In this document: positions 49,961 to 58,466 of the stretch, piece by piece
Layout: each line of letters begins with the position of its first letter
Numbering within the stretch: position 1 is the stretch's first letter
Notes under the pieces: generated by a model
What the model saw: only the letters and a program-made list of their open reading frames with translations
What the model was told of the DNA's origin: nothing
Database searches by the model: none
Assembly: GCA_905221605.1 (NCBI GenBank)
Contig: CAJNDS010001258.1
Coordinates: 681,857 to 745,856 of the forward strand
DNA from: Symbiodinium natans
Taxonomy: Eukaryota; Sar; Dinophyceae; Suessiales; Symbiodiniaceae
DNA: 64,000 bases
Direction: 5' to 3'
Program-made: the position numbers and the translations under genes

Positions 49961-50102
49961 GGACCGTCTTGAGCAGCCTTTTTGTGCCCCTATGTTGGGC
50001 TATGACTTTGGATCCGTTCTCCAGCCCTTGGAACGACACGGAGTACATGAGAGTACCATTGTAGGCCTAGGCAACCCATACCTTTGTGGTGCTTTACTGT
50101 AG
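49961..50102 (+). CDS. Coding island, about 46 codons
   Basis: Reads EQPFCAPMLGYDFGSVLQPL, then ERHGVHESTIVGLGNPYLCG; closed by TAG. An internal GTAGGC after HESTI is donor-like. Confidence 0.43.
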
Positions 50103-50181
50103 CTTTAGATCTCTAGCCTTTTTGGGCTTATTGGGTTTCTTAACAAGGCAACTAAAAATTTGATTCATAGCTACCCTCCTA

Positions 50182-50280
50182 AGTGCAGCCAAGACATGTC
50201 GAGGGAGCACTAAGCCCGAAGCATGGGGCGCCAGTTCCGGAGATCGCCCCAACCCTTCCAGAGAGATCTGGGTTGGGGGG
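50182..50280 (+). CDS. Exon-like island
   Basis: Two plus frames are open (AAKTCRGSTKPEAWGASSGD in one). Frame unsettled. Confidence 0.3.
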
Positions 50281-50462
50281 TTAGGGGCTTACCCTAAACC
50301 CTAAACCCTAAACCCTAAACCCTAAACCCTAAGCCCTAAGCCCTAAATCCTAAACCCTAAACCCTAATGGGTTCACCCTAAACCCTAGATCCTACACCCT
50401 AAACCGGGTTGAGGCTTCTGGTTTGAGGGTTTGGGCTTCTTGGCTTGAGGGTACCCCAAAGT

Positions 50463-50565
50463 GAAGCCTTCAAATCTTAGAATTCAGGGTTTAGGGTTTG
50501 GGGTTTAGGGTTTAGGGCTTCAGGGTCCCTGTGAAGCCTTCAATTCCTAGAGTTCAGGGTTTAGG
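50463..50565 (+). repeat. Direct duplication around a TTTAGGG array
   Basis: GTGAAGCCTTCAAATCTTAG and GTGAAGCCTTCAATTCCTAG, each followed by TTCAGGGTTTAG, are separated by a TTTAGGG array. Confidence 0.85.
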
Positions 50566-50596
50566 TAGGGTTTAGGGTTTAGGGTTTAGGGTTTAG

Positions 50597-50716
50597 AGCA
50601 TCAGGGCCCCTAGTGCAAAGCACGAGGTGGGCGCCCGAACGATGAGCTACAGCTTTGGCCAGGGCGAGGTCAGCGACCTCGAGGAGGACCTTCCAAGAGG
50701 GACAACTGGGGTTTAG
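50597..50716 (+). CDS. Exon-like island framed by telomere units
   Basis: A TTTAG of an array precedes SIRAPSAKHEVGARTMSYSF, then GQGEVSDLEEDLPRGTTG, and the island meets G|GTTTAG at the other end. Open throughout (39 codons). Confidence 0.45.
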   Translation, partial: SIRAPSAKHEVGARTMSYSFGQGEVSDLEEDLPRGTTGV

Positions 50717-50870
50717 CCTAAACCCTAAACCCTCAGCCCTGAACCCTGAACCCTGAACCCTAAAGAAACCTAAACCCTAAGCCCACGCAGAGCTAAAGAG
50801 GTTTAAGGTTTATGGTTTAGGGCTTAACGCGACGCCTTTAAACCCTAAACCCTTAACATTCTAGTCTATC

Positions 50871-51059
50871 TCAGAGGGATCGTGGGATCCTTTCGGACTT
50901 CGGGCCTCTAGACTTGCTAGTTATCGGGAATTGGACGCCTTGTATCCCCGCCATAGAACAGTATTCAGGGAATATATAAGCTAGTGTACCTAAATTCCCA
51001 AGACCAGTAAGTAAGAACCCAACCCAAAAATGTTTGTTTAGAGCCCCCCCTTCTTGCAA
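50871..51059 (-). CDS. Hydrophobic ORF, 62 residues, strand uncertain
   Basis: Minus-strand frame has FWVGFLLTGLGNLGTLAYIF, a possible membrane helix, then SKSRGPKSERIPRSL. The plus strand offers a 40-codon frame (RGILSDFGPLDLLVIGNW) after GTCTATCTCAG. Confidence 0.35.
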   Translation of the reverse strand: MQEGGALNKHFWVGFLLTGLGNLGTLAYIFPEYCSMAGIQGVQFPITSKSRGPKSERIPRSL

Positions 51060-51080
51060 CTTGCACGATTTCCCTGCCAG

Positions 51081-51146
51081 GAGTCCGAGGGCAAACTTGC
51101 GCTGCCCTCAGCCGAATCGATGGGGAGTCTGGTGGGGTGGATGTGG
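51081..51146 (+). CDS. Best-bordered exon of the window
   Basis: GATTTCCCTGCCAG precedes exactly 22 codons (ESEGKLALPSAESMG, then SLVGWMW) and GTAAGG follows. Both splice sites fit consensus and the frame is open throughout. Confidence 0.52.
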
Positions 51147-51249
51147 GTAAGGTTTGGGCTTTAGTGCTAAACCCTAAACCCTAAACCCTAAACCCTAAAC
51201 CCTAAACCCTAAACCCTAAACCCTAAACCCTTAGGGGTTTAGGGTTTAG

Positions 51250-51335
51250 GCATTGCGGCGTCATTGAGATGTGCCGGATTGTTAGAAGATCACATGGAGC
51301 TCCAATGTTGCCGAGGAAGCCCCAACTCTCTACAT
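51250..51335 (+). CDS. Exon-like island with TTTAG acceptor
   Basis: GGGTTTAG precedes HCGVIEMCRIVRRSHGAPML and then PRKPQLSTC. Confidence 0.4.
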
Positions 51336-51475
51336 GCAGTTTCATGGGCCCTTAGTGTGGTCCCTAACCTCCTGTAACGGGTTCTGATGTATGATATTTG
51401 TGTAGGGTATATACGGAGTCCCCTTTACTAGGGCCCAGACTAAGGGACCATGCAACTACCCTGAGAGTCTTATCC
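51333..51475. mobile_element. Element C copy
   Basis: GCAGTTTCATGGGCCC at the left, GGGACCATGCAACTACCCT at the right. Confidence 0.82.
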
Positions 51476-51477
51476 TG

Positions 51478-51610
51478 GAACCCCTTAAGAAGGGAACAGG
51501 CCGAAAGTGTCATCACCGTTTTTTTTCTTATCCTTGGTAGCCTGGCGACATTTTGGTTATGGGTTTTATACAGTGACCATGCGCAGAAAGGGTATATAGC
51601 CTTACTATGA
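51478..51610 (+). CDS. Coding island with membrane helix
   Basis: The frame reads REQAESVITVFFLILGSLAT, then FWLWVLYSDHAQKGY, closed by TGA. A single strongly hydrophobic helix. It starts where element C ends; the upstream part of the longer ORF is element sequence. Confidence 0.4.
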
Positions 51611-51780
51611 TATGGTTAATGGGCTACTAGATCATCTGTCTTGTGTCTAGTGCATCTTCATCGGCAAGGGCGGCTCCTGTGGGGTTGGTTAAGGTTGTTT
51701 GTCGGGCTTTGATTGGAGAAGCCCACGGAGAGGAAAGGCTTATCTCAGAAAGCAGTGAAAGGAGCTAGCTGTCACTCCAG

Positions 51781-51969
51781 GCAGATGAAACCACAGGCGT
51801 CGGTCTACATGGTGATGGCGTTCCTTTCACGAAGAAGGAGTCTCTCCAGATAGTAAGCTTCAACTTCGTCTCCAACCCCACGCCGGGTTCCGATCACGGC
51901 TGTGTCGACGAAATGGGCAAGCGGGAAGACATGGTAGTGCTTGCCGGAGGTGATGGGGGTTTACGATAA
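51781..51969 (+). CDS. Coding island with HGDGVPF motif
   Basis: CTGTCACTCCAG, a strong acceptor, precedes 62 open codons: ADETTGVGLHGDGVPFTKKE, SLQIVSFNFVSNPTPGSDHG and VDEMGKREDMVVLAGGDG. The HGDGVPF-plus-SFNF arrangement reminds me of proteins that are numerous in dinoflagellate genomes; this is recollection, not a search. The last residues and the stop are in element D, so the true end may be the GTGATG before it. Confidence 0.5.
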   Translation, partial: ADETTGVGLHGDGVPFTKKESLQIVSFNFVSNPTPGSDHGCVDEMGKREDMVVLAGGDGGLR

Positions 51970-52044
51970 TGAGGGACCCCTAAAATAGACCCCCCCCCAG
52001 ATAGCTGGCTCCCCTGTTTACAAGGACCGCAAGAAGGTACCCCT
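51954..52044. mobile_element. Element D copy
   Basis: GGGGTTTACGATAATGAGGG at the left, AGAAGGTACCCC near the right. Confidence 0.65.
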
Positions 52045-52065
52045 AAACCCTAAGCCTCAACCCCT

Positions 52066-52188
52066 ATATGAAGCAGGGTTTATATTACTGTTTTTGGTGA
52101 GTGTATATACGGTTCCTTTTTAGTATTGGTGAGTGTGTACCTTGGGTGTCCTTTTAGGGATACAAGAAATATAAACCCTACTTCATAT
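52066..52188. mobile_element. Element E, intact copy
   Basis: ATATGAAGCAGGGTTTATAT at the left and ATATAAACCCTACTTCATAT at the right, about 20-bp inverted repeats, 123 bp in all. Confidence 0.88.
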
Positions 52189-52602
52189 CATGGGAGCCTG
52201 AGGATGCTATTTGTGAAGCAGGTGTCCCAGTAACCTGATAAGTCCCCCAGACAGCTGCCCCGTAGGGATTCGGGGTTTGCGGATTCTTCCTTAGGGTTCA
52301 TGGGAAGTTCGGCGTCCCGCGGGTCTTTTGGGGACTTTGTTTGGGCTTAGGGTTTTGGGTTGGAATTTAGGGTTTCTAGGGCTTTAGTGTATGAAGAGCT
52401 TAGGGTTCGGGGTTAAGTCTTGGGGGCTGAAGGTTCAGTGTTAGGGGTAGGTCCTGGGGTGACCCCAAAACCTAAACCCTACAGACCCTAAACCCTGAAC
52501 CCCATACACCCTAAATACCCTTAAGTAAGCCCTAAACCCCGAAATATCCTGAACTATACCCTAAACCCTTGACTAAATCCGAAACCCGAAACACCCTAAA
52601 CC

Positions 52603-52689
52603 CCTGAGGTCTTCGGCGCCTCGCCCGAGGCGACGAAGCGGCGTATGCACCAAATCCTGAAGGGCCACAAGGCCCCTCAACTTGCTTAG
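52603..52689 (+). CDS. Probable last exon
   Basis: 28 codons (PEVFGASPEATKRRMHQILK, then GHKAPQLA) closed by TAG. Confidence 0.4.
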   Translation, partial: PEVFGASPEATKRRMHQILKGHKAPQLA

Positions 52690-53069
52690 GACCCAGAGGG
52701 TTTAGGGTTTAGGGCTTAAAGTTGAGGGTTTCGGGTTTAGGGCCCTTAGCTTAGGGTTTAGGTTCCCTGGTAGGCCCAAATTAAACCAAATAGGGCGCTT
52801 TCTTTATTCCTGGGTTACTGTTGGGTCTAGACCGGCATAGGACTTCGGGGTTTAAGGGTCTGGGGTTGAGAGTTTAGGAGTTTTAGTGGTTTGGAGTATA
52901 GAAGTTTAGGGTTTTAGGGTTTGGGGTGTTAGGGTTTAGGGCTTTTACGTGTTTGGGGTATAGAAGTTTAGGCTTAGGGGTTTGTGGTTTACAGGGTTTA
53001 GGATTTAGAGAGTCTGTTGGGTCAGGGTAGAGAAAGTCGGGCTTTGGACTAGTACTTGTGCATGCAATC

Positions 53070-53193
53070 TACATGAAGCTGGGTTTACAGTACTGTTGTG
53101 GTGAGTGTATATAACGTTCTTTTCTAATATTGGTGAGTGTATATACCAGGGTGTCCTTTTGGGGGTACAAGAAATATATACCCTGCTTCACAT
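53070..53193. mobile_element. Element E, intact copy
   Basis: ACATGAAGCTGGGTTTACAG at the left, TATATACCCTGCTTCACAT at the right, same core as 52066. Confidence 0.85.
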
Positions 53194-53374
53194 CAAGTGC
53201 AAGACGCGTGTAGGGTTTAGACCCCCAACCCTCATGTTAAATGCTGATGAGTGATGAGTCTGATGCGCCGGAATGGTGGTAAGTTGTCCGAAACCCTTTA
53301 CTAAACCCTAAACCCTAAACCCCTAAACCCCTAAACCCCTAAACCCCTAAACCCCTAAACCCTGAACCCTAAAC

Positions 53375-53456
53375 CACTTTGACATGAGCCCTCGGAGTTG
53401 TGTTAAGGATGTCGCTCAACCCTGTACCCCTGTCAAAACTCCCAAGCCGATGTCGG
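53375..53456 (+). CDS. Exon-like island
   Basis: The frame reads HFDMSPRSCVKDVAQPCTPV and then KTPKPMS, ending at G|GTTTAG. Confidence 0.38.
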
Positions 53457-53826
53457 GTTTAGGGTTTAGGTTTAGGGTTTAAGGGTTTAGGGTTTTGGGT
53501 TTAGGGTTTAGGGTTTCGGGTTTAGGGGTTAGGGTTTAGGGTCCAGCCTCTTTCAGCAAGGCAGTGCCAGGCAGTTGACGATTTGGGGTTTGGAGCTCGG
53601 GGCTTCGGGGTTGTGACCCTAAACCCTACACCCTTAACCCTTTAACCCTTAACCCTAAATCCTAAACCCTAGCCCCCCTAAACACTGAACACTCTAAGCC
53701 CTAACCCTAAAGCCTATATAACCCTAAACGCCTGAACCCAAAACCCTAAACCCTAAACCCCAAAACCCGAAACCCTAAACTCTAAACCCCTAAACCCCTA
53801 ATTAAACCCTAAACCCTAAACCGCAG

Positions 53827-53907
53827 GTCTTTGGGTCGTCGGAGCGTAAGCTGTTCACCGATTTCTTCCTGAACCACGCGGCCTCGACGTTCCCCGGCCT
53901 TTCCTGA
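53827..53907 (+). CDS. Exon-like island
   Basis: AACCGCAG precedes VFGSSERKLFTDFFLNHAAS and then TFPGLS with TGA. Its last 20 bp are repeated on the far side of the next TTTAGGG array. Confidence 0.43.
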   Translation, partial: VFGSSERKLFTDFFLNHAASTFPGLS

Positions 53908-53971
53908 GGGTTTAGGGTTTGGGGTTTGGGGTTTAGGGTTTAGGGTTTAGGGTTCCCCGGCCTTTCTTGAG
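53889..53971 (+). repeat. 20-bp direct repeat flanking a TTTAGGG array
   Basis: GTTCCCCGGCCTTTCCTGAG at 53889 and GTTCCCCGGCCTTTCTTGAG at 53952, one mismatch, around a 43-bp array. Confidence 0.92.
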
Positions 53972-54136
53972 GCAATCGGCGCCTTGAGCCGTAAACGCTC
54001 TTTAGCTTAAATGTTTCCAAGAAGCCTGATACAAAATCATGGTTTTTAATGTACCCCCATTGTCTTCATATACCCCCCCCAATTGTTTTCGAGAGGGGAA
54101 TGAAGCACTTGTTCGCGCAATTGTTTTAGCAATAGT

Positions 54137-54358
54137 TTGAAACAAGCACAACTATTGCATGCAATTGTTTTGCAACACTTTGAAAACAAACTGCTTGCAC
54201 AGCTCTGCGCGACAATACAGGGCTGTCCTCCAAATTGGCCCAAGGCCCCCGGCCCCAATCGAGAAGGCTCAGCAAACCGCTCGGAGGGCCCAGGGTTGCT
54301 CCTCAAACCACAAGGGCCAGAACTGACAATACGGCTTCTGCGTCTTCGTCGAATATAA
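54137..54358 (+). CDS. Ambiguous ORF, 73 residues
   Basis: MKQAQLLHAIVLQHFENKLL and a proline/glycine-rich end. A 108-codon minus frame (54046-54372) covers the same bases. The DNA has CAATTGTTTTGCAA-type repeats; either reading may be chance. Confidence 0.33.
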   Translation: MKQAQLLHAIVLQHFENKLLAQLCATIQGCPPNWPKAPGPNREGSANRSEGPGLLLKPQGPELTIRLLRLRRI

Positions 54359-54365
54359 ATAAGCC

Positions 54366-54629
54366 CTAACATGTCACTTCTTTTACAGTAAGAATGATCA
54401 TCACAATAATGATATTAATAATAACAGTAATAATAAAGCACACATGGCAGCTTGAAGGATAGCAAGGAGCACTGGAAGGCATCGCATTTCCTGCAAGGTC
54501 TGCCAGAAAAGTGCCTCGGGAACCCAAACCCGGTCTGTGAACCTTCGCGCCTCCTTTTTTGACAGGCCGTCCATCTGGCATTTCACTTTGCAACGGGTCG
54601 TCGACAGAATTGAAATCGGCCTCTGTCAT
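54366..54629 (-). CDS. Hypothetical protein, about 87 codons, minus strand
   Basis: ATG opens MTEADFNSVDDPLQSEMPDG, then RPVKKGGAKVHRPG and FLADLAGNAMPSSAP; the tail is isoleucine/valine from an AATAATA microsatellite. G-starting codons are frequent, as in true coding frames. The plus strand also has a long open frame (SCKVCQKSASGTQTRSVNL) with a good acceptor at 54565. Confidence 0.42.
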   Translation of the reverse strand: MTEADFNSVDDPLQSEMPDGRPVKKGGAKVHRPGLGSRGTFLADLAGNAMPSSAPCYPSSCHVCFIITVIINIIIVMIILTVKEVTC

Positions 54630-54739
54630 GACTTTAAAGTTCTACAAGCCAAATCCGAAAATCCCTGCAAAAAAAGCAACCCCCAACTTGGAGAATTCTC
54701 ACCCCCCAACCCCTAAACACCCTAAACCCCGAACAATTA

Positions 54740-54850
54740 GTTTAGGCACGGGGCGCGCCAAACTGTTGGACAAGAGATCCAAGGCTGCCGGGCGGCAGAG
54801 ACGCCGTCTGCTTCGAGGACTCTCTACAGCCCAAACCCTAAGCCCCCCTG
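54740..54850 (+). CDS. Coding island, basic
   Basis: Part of a 107-codon ORF (54559-54882): GTGRAKLLDKRSKAAGRQRR. Arginine-rich end could bind nucleic acid. Confidence 0.33.
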
Positions 54851-54928
54851 AACCCTGTTTAGGTTTAGGATGTTGGGTTTAGGGTTTAGGGCAACCTTCA
54901 GAGTTTCGGGGTCGAGGATCAACCCTAA

Positions 54929-55048
54929 ATCCCAAACCCCGATATCACAAACTGCAAGATGCTCAAGAAAGTTCCTCTCTCTAAGCCCGACGTCGAACCC
55001 CTGATTCTGCAGCCCGAACCCCTACCCACCGGCAGTTTTAAGGCATAA
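54929..55048 (+). CDS. Coding island, 39 codons
   Basis: Reads DITNCKMLKKVPLSKPDVEP, then LILQPEPLPTGSFKA, closed by TAA. Confidence 0.4.
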   Translation: MPNPDITNCKMLKKVPLSKPDVEPLILQPEPLPTGSFKA

Positions 55049-55328
55049 ACCCACCATGCGCCCTCCCCGCCCGTCTCTCTTGATGGGGTTTCGGTGTCTA
55101 GGGTTGGGCTTCTGGGTTTGTGGGGCTGTCAGGCATTTTCATGTTTAGGCCGTCTTAAGGCTCAGCAACGCCATGGTTCGAGCTTAGGACGAGATCCGGG
55201 CTGAAAGGTGCTAAGCTGTCGGGGAGTTAGGGAGTTAGGTCTAAGGGCCGTTGCATTTATATGGTTTATAGGGTTTAGGGTTTAGGGGTTTGGAGGTTTA
55301 GGGTTTAGGGGTTTAGGGGTTTAGGGCT

Positions 55329-55462
55329 TAGTTTCATGGGCCCTTGATATGGTCCCTTAACCTCTATAAAGGGTTCTGCTGTATGGGCCCTTGGGTCCTA
55401 CAGCGTGGATAAGGGGAAATCTAAGGGGTCCCAGGGCCCATACTAAGGGACCATGTAATGTC
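55329..55462. mobile_element. Element C copy
   Basis: AGTTTCATGGGCCCTTGATA at the left, CTAAGGGACCATGTAA at the right. Confidence 0.82.
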
Positions 55463-55553
55463 GGGTGTTCGAGCTTGGACCCTAAACCCTAAACCCTAAA
55501 CCCTAAACCCTAAACCCTAAACCCTAAACCCTAAACCCGGTATTTAGGATTAG

Positions 55554-55611
55554 GAGGTCGGTCCGCCTGCCTTTCGCTCTCGAGATTCAGACGCCGCTCA
55601 GTTCAAGGCAG
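55554..55611 (+). CDS. Exon-like island
   Basis: AGGATTAG precedes EVGPPAFRSRDSDAAQFKA, ending at G|GTTTAG. Confidence 0.38.
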
Positions 55612-55702
55612 GTTTAGGGTTTAGGGTTTAGCGTTTAGGGTTTAGGGTTTAGCTTTTAGGGTTTAGGGTTCAGGGTTCAGGGTTCAGGGTTTAGGTTTTA
55701 AG

Positions 55703-55904
55703 GCCAAGGAATACCTGCAACAGCTGCACGGTGCCTACGAAGGCCTTCCGGAAGATTCCAGGAGCTTCCGAGGTTTCAAGCTTTTGGGCCACTGCGCAGG
55801 AGCTTGAGCAACAGGCAAGGAAGGCCAAGGGCGCCCGCCTGACTGCACGTCAGGGTTTTGCGCGCTTCTGCGCCAGCGCACAAATAGGGTTTGCAAGGCC
55901 TTAG
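55703..55904 (+). CDS. Two overlapping coding islands
   Basis: AKEYLQQLHGAYEGLPEDSR to about 55770, then, after CACTGCGCAG at 55799, ELEQQARKAKGARLTARQGF to a TAG at 55902 in another frame. A 27-nt intron would not keep phase, so a frameshift or two separate exons is likelier. Confidence 0.4.
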
Positions 55905-56068
55905 ATTCGAGGCTTCAGGCCCGTAGGCGTCCCTAACCCGGCAAAGCCTAAGCTCTGAAGCATATGTGGTGTAAACCCTGATTAAGCCCTAAACTTTCGG
56001 GTTCAGGCTTTTCGGGTTAAGGTTTAGGGTTTAGGAACTGCTAACTTCCCCCCCCCCCCCAAAAGCAG

Positions 56069-56236
56069 GACTTCCTGTACCACCTCGGCAGCAGCGAGAA
56101 CCTGCGCGTCTTCAACGACGTGCGCTCCCCGAAACCCTCCGGGGCTTCCACATGCAGCGCGCGCGTCGTAAACCCTCTTCAAGCCCAAAACCGAACTGCC
56201 CAGCGGTATGGTTTTGATCTCAGAGTGAACCTTTGA
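56069..56236 (+). CDS. Coding island, 55 codons, C-tract acceptor
   Basis: A C tract and AAAAGCAG precede DFLYHLGSSENLRVFNDVRS, then SGASTCSARVVNPLQAQNRT and a TGA. One of the best frames of the window. Unrecognised. Confidence 0.47.
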   Translation, partial: DFLYHLGSSENLRVFNDVRSPKPSGASTCSARVVNPLQAQNRTAQRYGFDLRVNL

Positions 56237-56333
56237 GCCGACTTCCCCTTCAGGGGCCGGCTTGCGCCGTGATTTTCGGTGTAGGGCTTGTGTTGGGGTT
56301 TAGGATGTAGGGTTTAGGGTTTAGGGCCCAGGC

Positions 56334-56522
56334 TTGTTAAGGGCTTGTGGGTGTTATAGAAGCCTCTACGATGTACCCCCTTGGTCTGCGTTTTGCGCTG
56401 AGAACTTCGCGCGGAACCATGGAAACTGCCCCCGTAGAAAGGTCGTTTCCATCCTCGACCCCAATCGGAGCGGGCAGAATGCGCTGGAGTACGTGCGGCG
56501 CTCGCGGCTGTTAGGGTTATAG
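56334..56522 (+). CDS. Coding island, about 61 codons
   Basis: RACGCYRSLYDVPPWSAFCA, then ENFARNHGNCPRRKVVSILD and GQNALEYVRRSRLL, closed by TAG in the next TTTAGGG. The initiator assigned in this frame is TTG, so it is more likely an internal exon. It may share a gene with 56069-56236. Confidence 0.47.
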   Translation: MLRACGCYRSLYDVPPWSAFCAENFARNHGNCPRRKVVSILDPNRSGQNALEYVRRSRLLGL

Positions 56523-56606
56523 GGTTTAGGGTTTAGGGTTTCCGGTTTCGGGTTTAGGGTTTAGAGTCTTTGCACCGGGGTTTCGGGGCGAGGGGGTTGC
56601 TGTTAG

Positions 56607-56783
56607 GGTGGTAGGGTTGCAGGGCTCACTGTTGCTACACTCGGAGACCCGGTAGTACCCTCACACGCGTCCAGCCTTGCATCACCCAAACAAGCCACAC
56701 CCTTAAGACCCTTTCCTGTCCCTAACCCTAAAGCCCCACAACCCAAGCCCTTCAAAAACCTGAACCCGAACCCAAAACCCTGA
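56607..56783 (+). CDS. Coding island, proline-rich, 58 codons
   Basis: VAGLTVATLGDPVVPSHASS, then SPKQATPLRPFPVP and a lysine/proline tail that is translated CCCAAA-like repeat. The first 35 codons are the credible part. Confidence 0.33.
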   Translation, partial: GGRVAGLTVATLGDPVVPSHASSLASPKQATPLRPFPVPNPKAPQPKPFKNLNPNPKP

Positions 56784-57572
56784 AATCCGAAGCCCCTGAA
56801 CCCCCTGAAGTCCTCACATCCTGAAACCCTAGGTCCCTAAGCCCGGTTTTCAAACCTCTGAAATCCGAAATCTGGGGTTTAGGGTTTAGGGTTTAGGGTT
56901 TAGGGTTTAGGGTTTAGGGTTATCCCTAACCTCCCCCCTTTCATTCTCCATGAGCTCGAGGCTTTCCCAGACACGACCTTCAAGGCGGGGCATTGAGAGT
57001 TTTAGAGGTTTGGGGTTGTAGGAGGCTGTAGGAGGTTAGGGTCTTTATGGTAGGGTTTTAGGGGCTTTGGGCTGTAGGTTGTCGGGTTTCAGGCTGTAGA
57101 GTTTCAGGTTTCAGGGTTCTTCGGGGTTTTAGTGGACTCGGGACGGGCTTTAGGGTTTTGGAGCTTTGAGGGTTTGGGCTTTTGAGGTGTTTTGGTGTTT
57201 TAGTTTTTCCTGTGCTCTTTAGAACAGTGAAGATGCAATCATAGTTTTGTGTTTCAAGGGTTTGGGGGGGCTCTAAGGTGTTTAGAGGGAGTGGGGACGG
57301 AGCTGGGTCTGTGGCGCTTTGACCCCGCCCCTCCCCTCCTCCTAACCAGCAGCCAAGATCAAGAAGCCCTAAGAGCCTGACATATCTCCCTAAACCTTCA
57401 ACCCTAGCCCTAAAGCCCTAAACCCCTAAAGCCTAAAGCCCTAAACCCCTAAACCCCTAAAGCCCTGAAGCCCCAAAGACCCAAAGCCCTAAAGCCCTAA
57501 AGCCCTAAACCCCTATACCCCTAAACCCCTAAACCCCTAAACCCCTAAACCCGAAGCCCTAGCATTTTTCTG

Positions 57573-57641
57573 AGGACGCTAAAAGTGGTGTTCAATGGCA
57601 AGTCTACCTCTAGCCTCGCACTCTACACTGCCCAAAAGGCG
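57573..57641 (+). CDS. Exon-like island
   Basis: TTCTGAG precedes a frame reading TLKVVFNGKSTSSLALYTAQ, ending near G|GTTTAG. Confidence 0.4.
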
Positions 57642-57729
57642 GGTTTAGGGTTTAGGATTTAGGGTATAGGGTTTAGGATTTAGGATTTAGGGTTTAGGGC
57701 TTAGGGTTTAGGGTTTAGGGTTTGTGAAC

Positions 57730-57842
57730 TCTACTTGGAGGTTTCAGGGCATGCATGACCCCAATCATTGCCGTACTTACAACCCCCTCCAAGTTACCCA
57801 AGCAGGTTCTAAGCAGACTTGTAATTGGGGTTACACGCTAAA
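57730..57842. mobile_element. Element B copy
   Basis: CTACTTGGAGGTTTCAGGGC at the left, TTGTAATTGGGGTTACACG at the right. Confidence 0.75.
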
Positions 57843-57866
57843 CCCTAAACTCCTAAACCCAAATCG

Positions 57867-57945
57867 GGGCTACAATTTCGTAGGCGTGGCGGCATGGTTC
57901 TTAGCTTTGAAACGCCCCAAGTGGGGATTCAGTTCAAACTTTTGA
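57867..57945 (+). CDS. Exon-like island with stop
   Basis: GYNFVGVAAWFLALKRPKWG, then FSSNF and TGA. The ORF upstream is element B. Confidence 0.33.
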
Positions 57946-58015
57946 TCCCTAAGCCCTAGATGGCTACTAAATGGGTTTAGGGTTTGGGGTTTAGGGTTTA
58001 GGGTTTCAACACCAG

Positions 58016-58075
58016 GCCCTGGGCAAGAACACGCGGCTGCGGGTCGCGGTCTTGGCTGCTTTTTCGTTCAGGGAA
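58016..58075 (+). CDS. Exon-like island
   Basis: CAACACCAG precedes ALGKNTRLRVAVLAAFSFRE, exactly 20 codons, then GTTTGG. Confidence 0.42.
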
Positions 58076-58099
58076 GTTTGGGTTTGTGGGCTTAGGGTT

Positions 58100-58320
58100 T
58101 GTTAGTCTTTTCTCATTTTTTGATGATGATGATTATTATTATTATTAGTGTTAATATTGTTGTTTTGTATTTTATTTTTTAATTTTATTTATTTAATATT
58201 TTTATTTTTTTGGGGGTGGGGTTTAGGTTTTTTAGTTTTATTTTTATGGGGTGGGGTTTAGGTTTTTTAGTTTTATTTTTATTTTGTTTCTGCGTGAGTT
58301 GTTGGGTTTGGGGTTCATAT
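58100..58320. other. AT-rich stretch
   Basis: ATTATT and TTTATTTTT runs with a duplicated segment (GGGGTGGGGTTTAGGTTTTT). No gene seen. Confidence 0.7.
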
Positions 58321-58466
58321 AACTTCGCTCGAGGAAGGATTGGGGCTTTGGGTTTTGAGCTTTGGCTTTGGGGCTTGTCCGTTCATGTTTTTTTTGGGAG
58401 GGGGGTTTAGGGTTTTAGGGTTTGGGTTGGTTTTTGGTTTTTTGGGTTTTTTGGGGGTTTCTGTTT

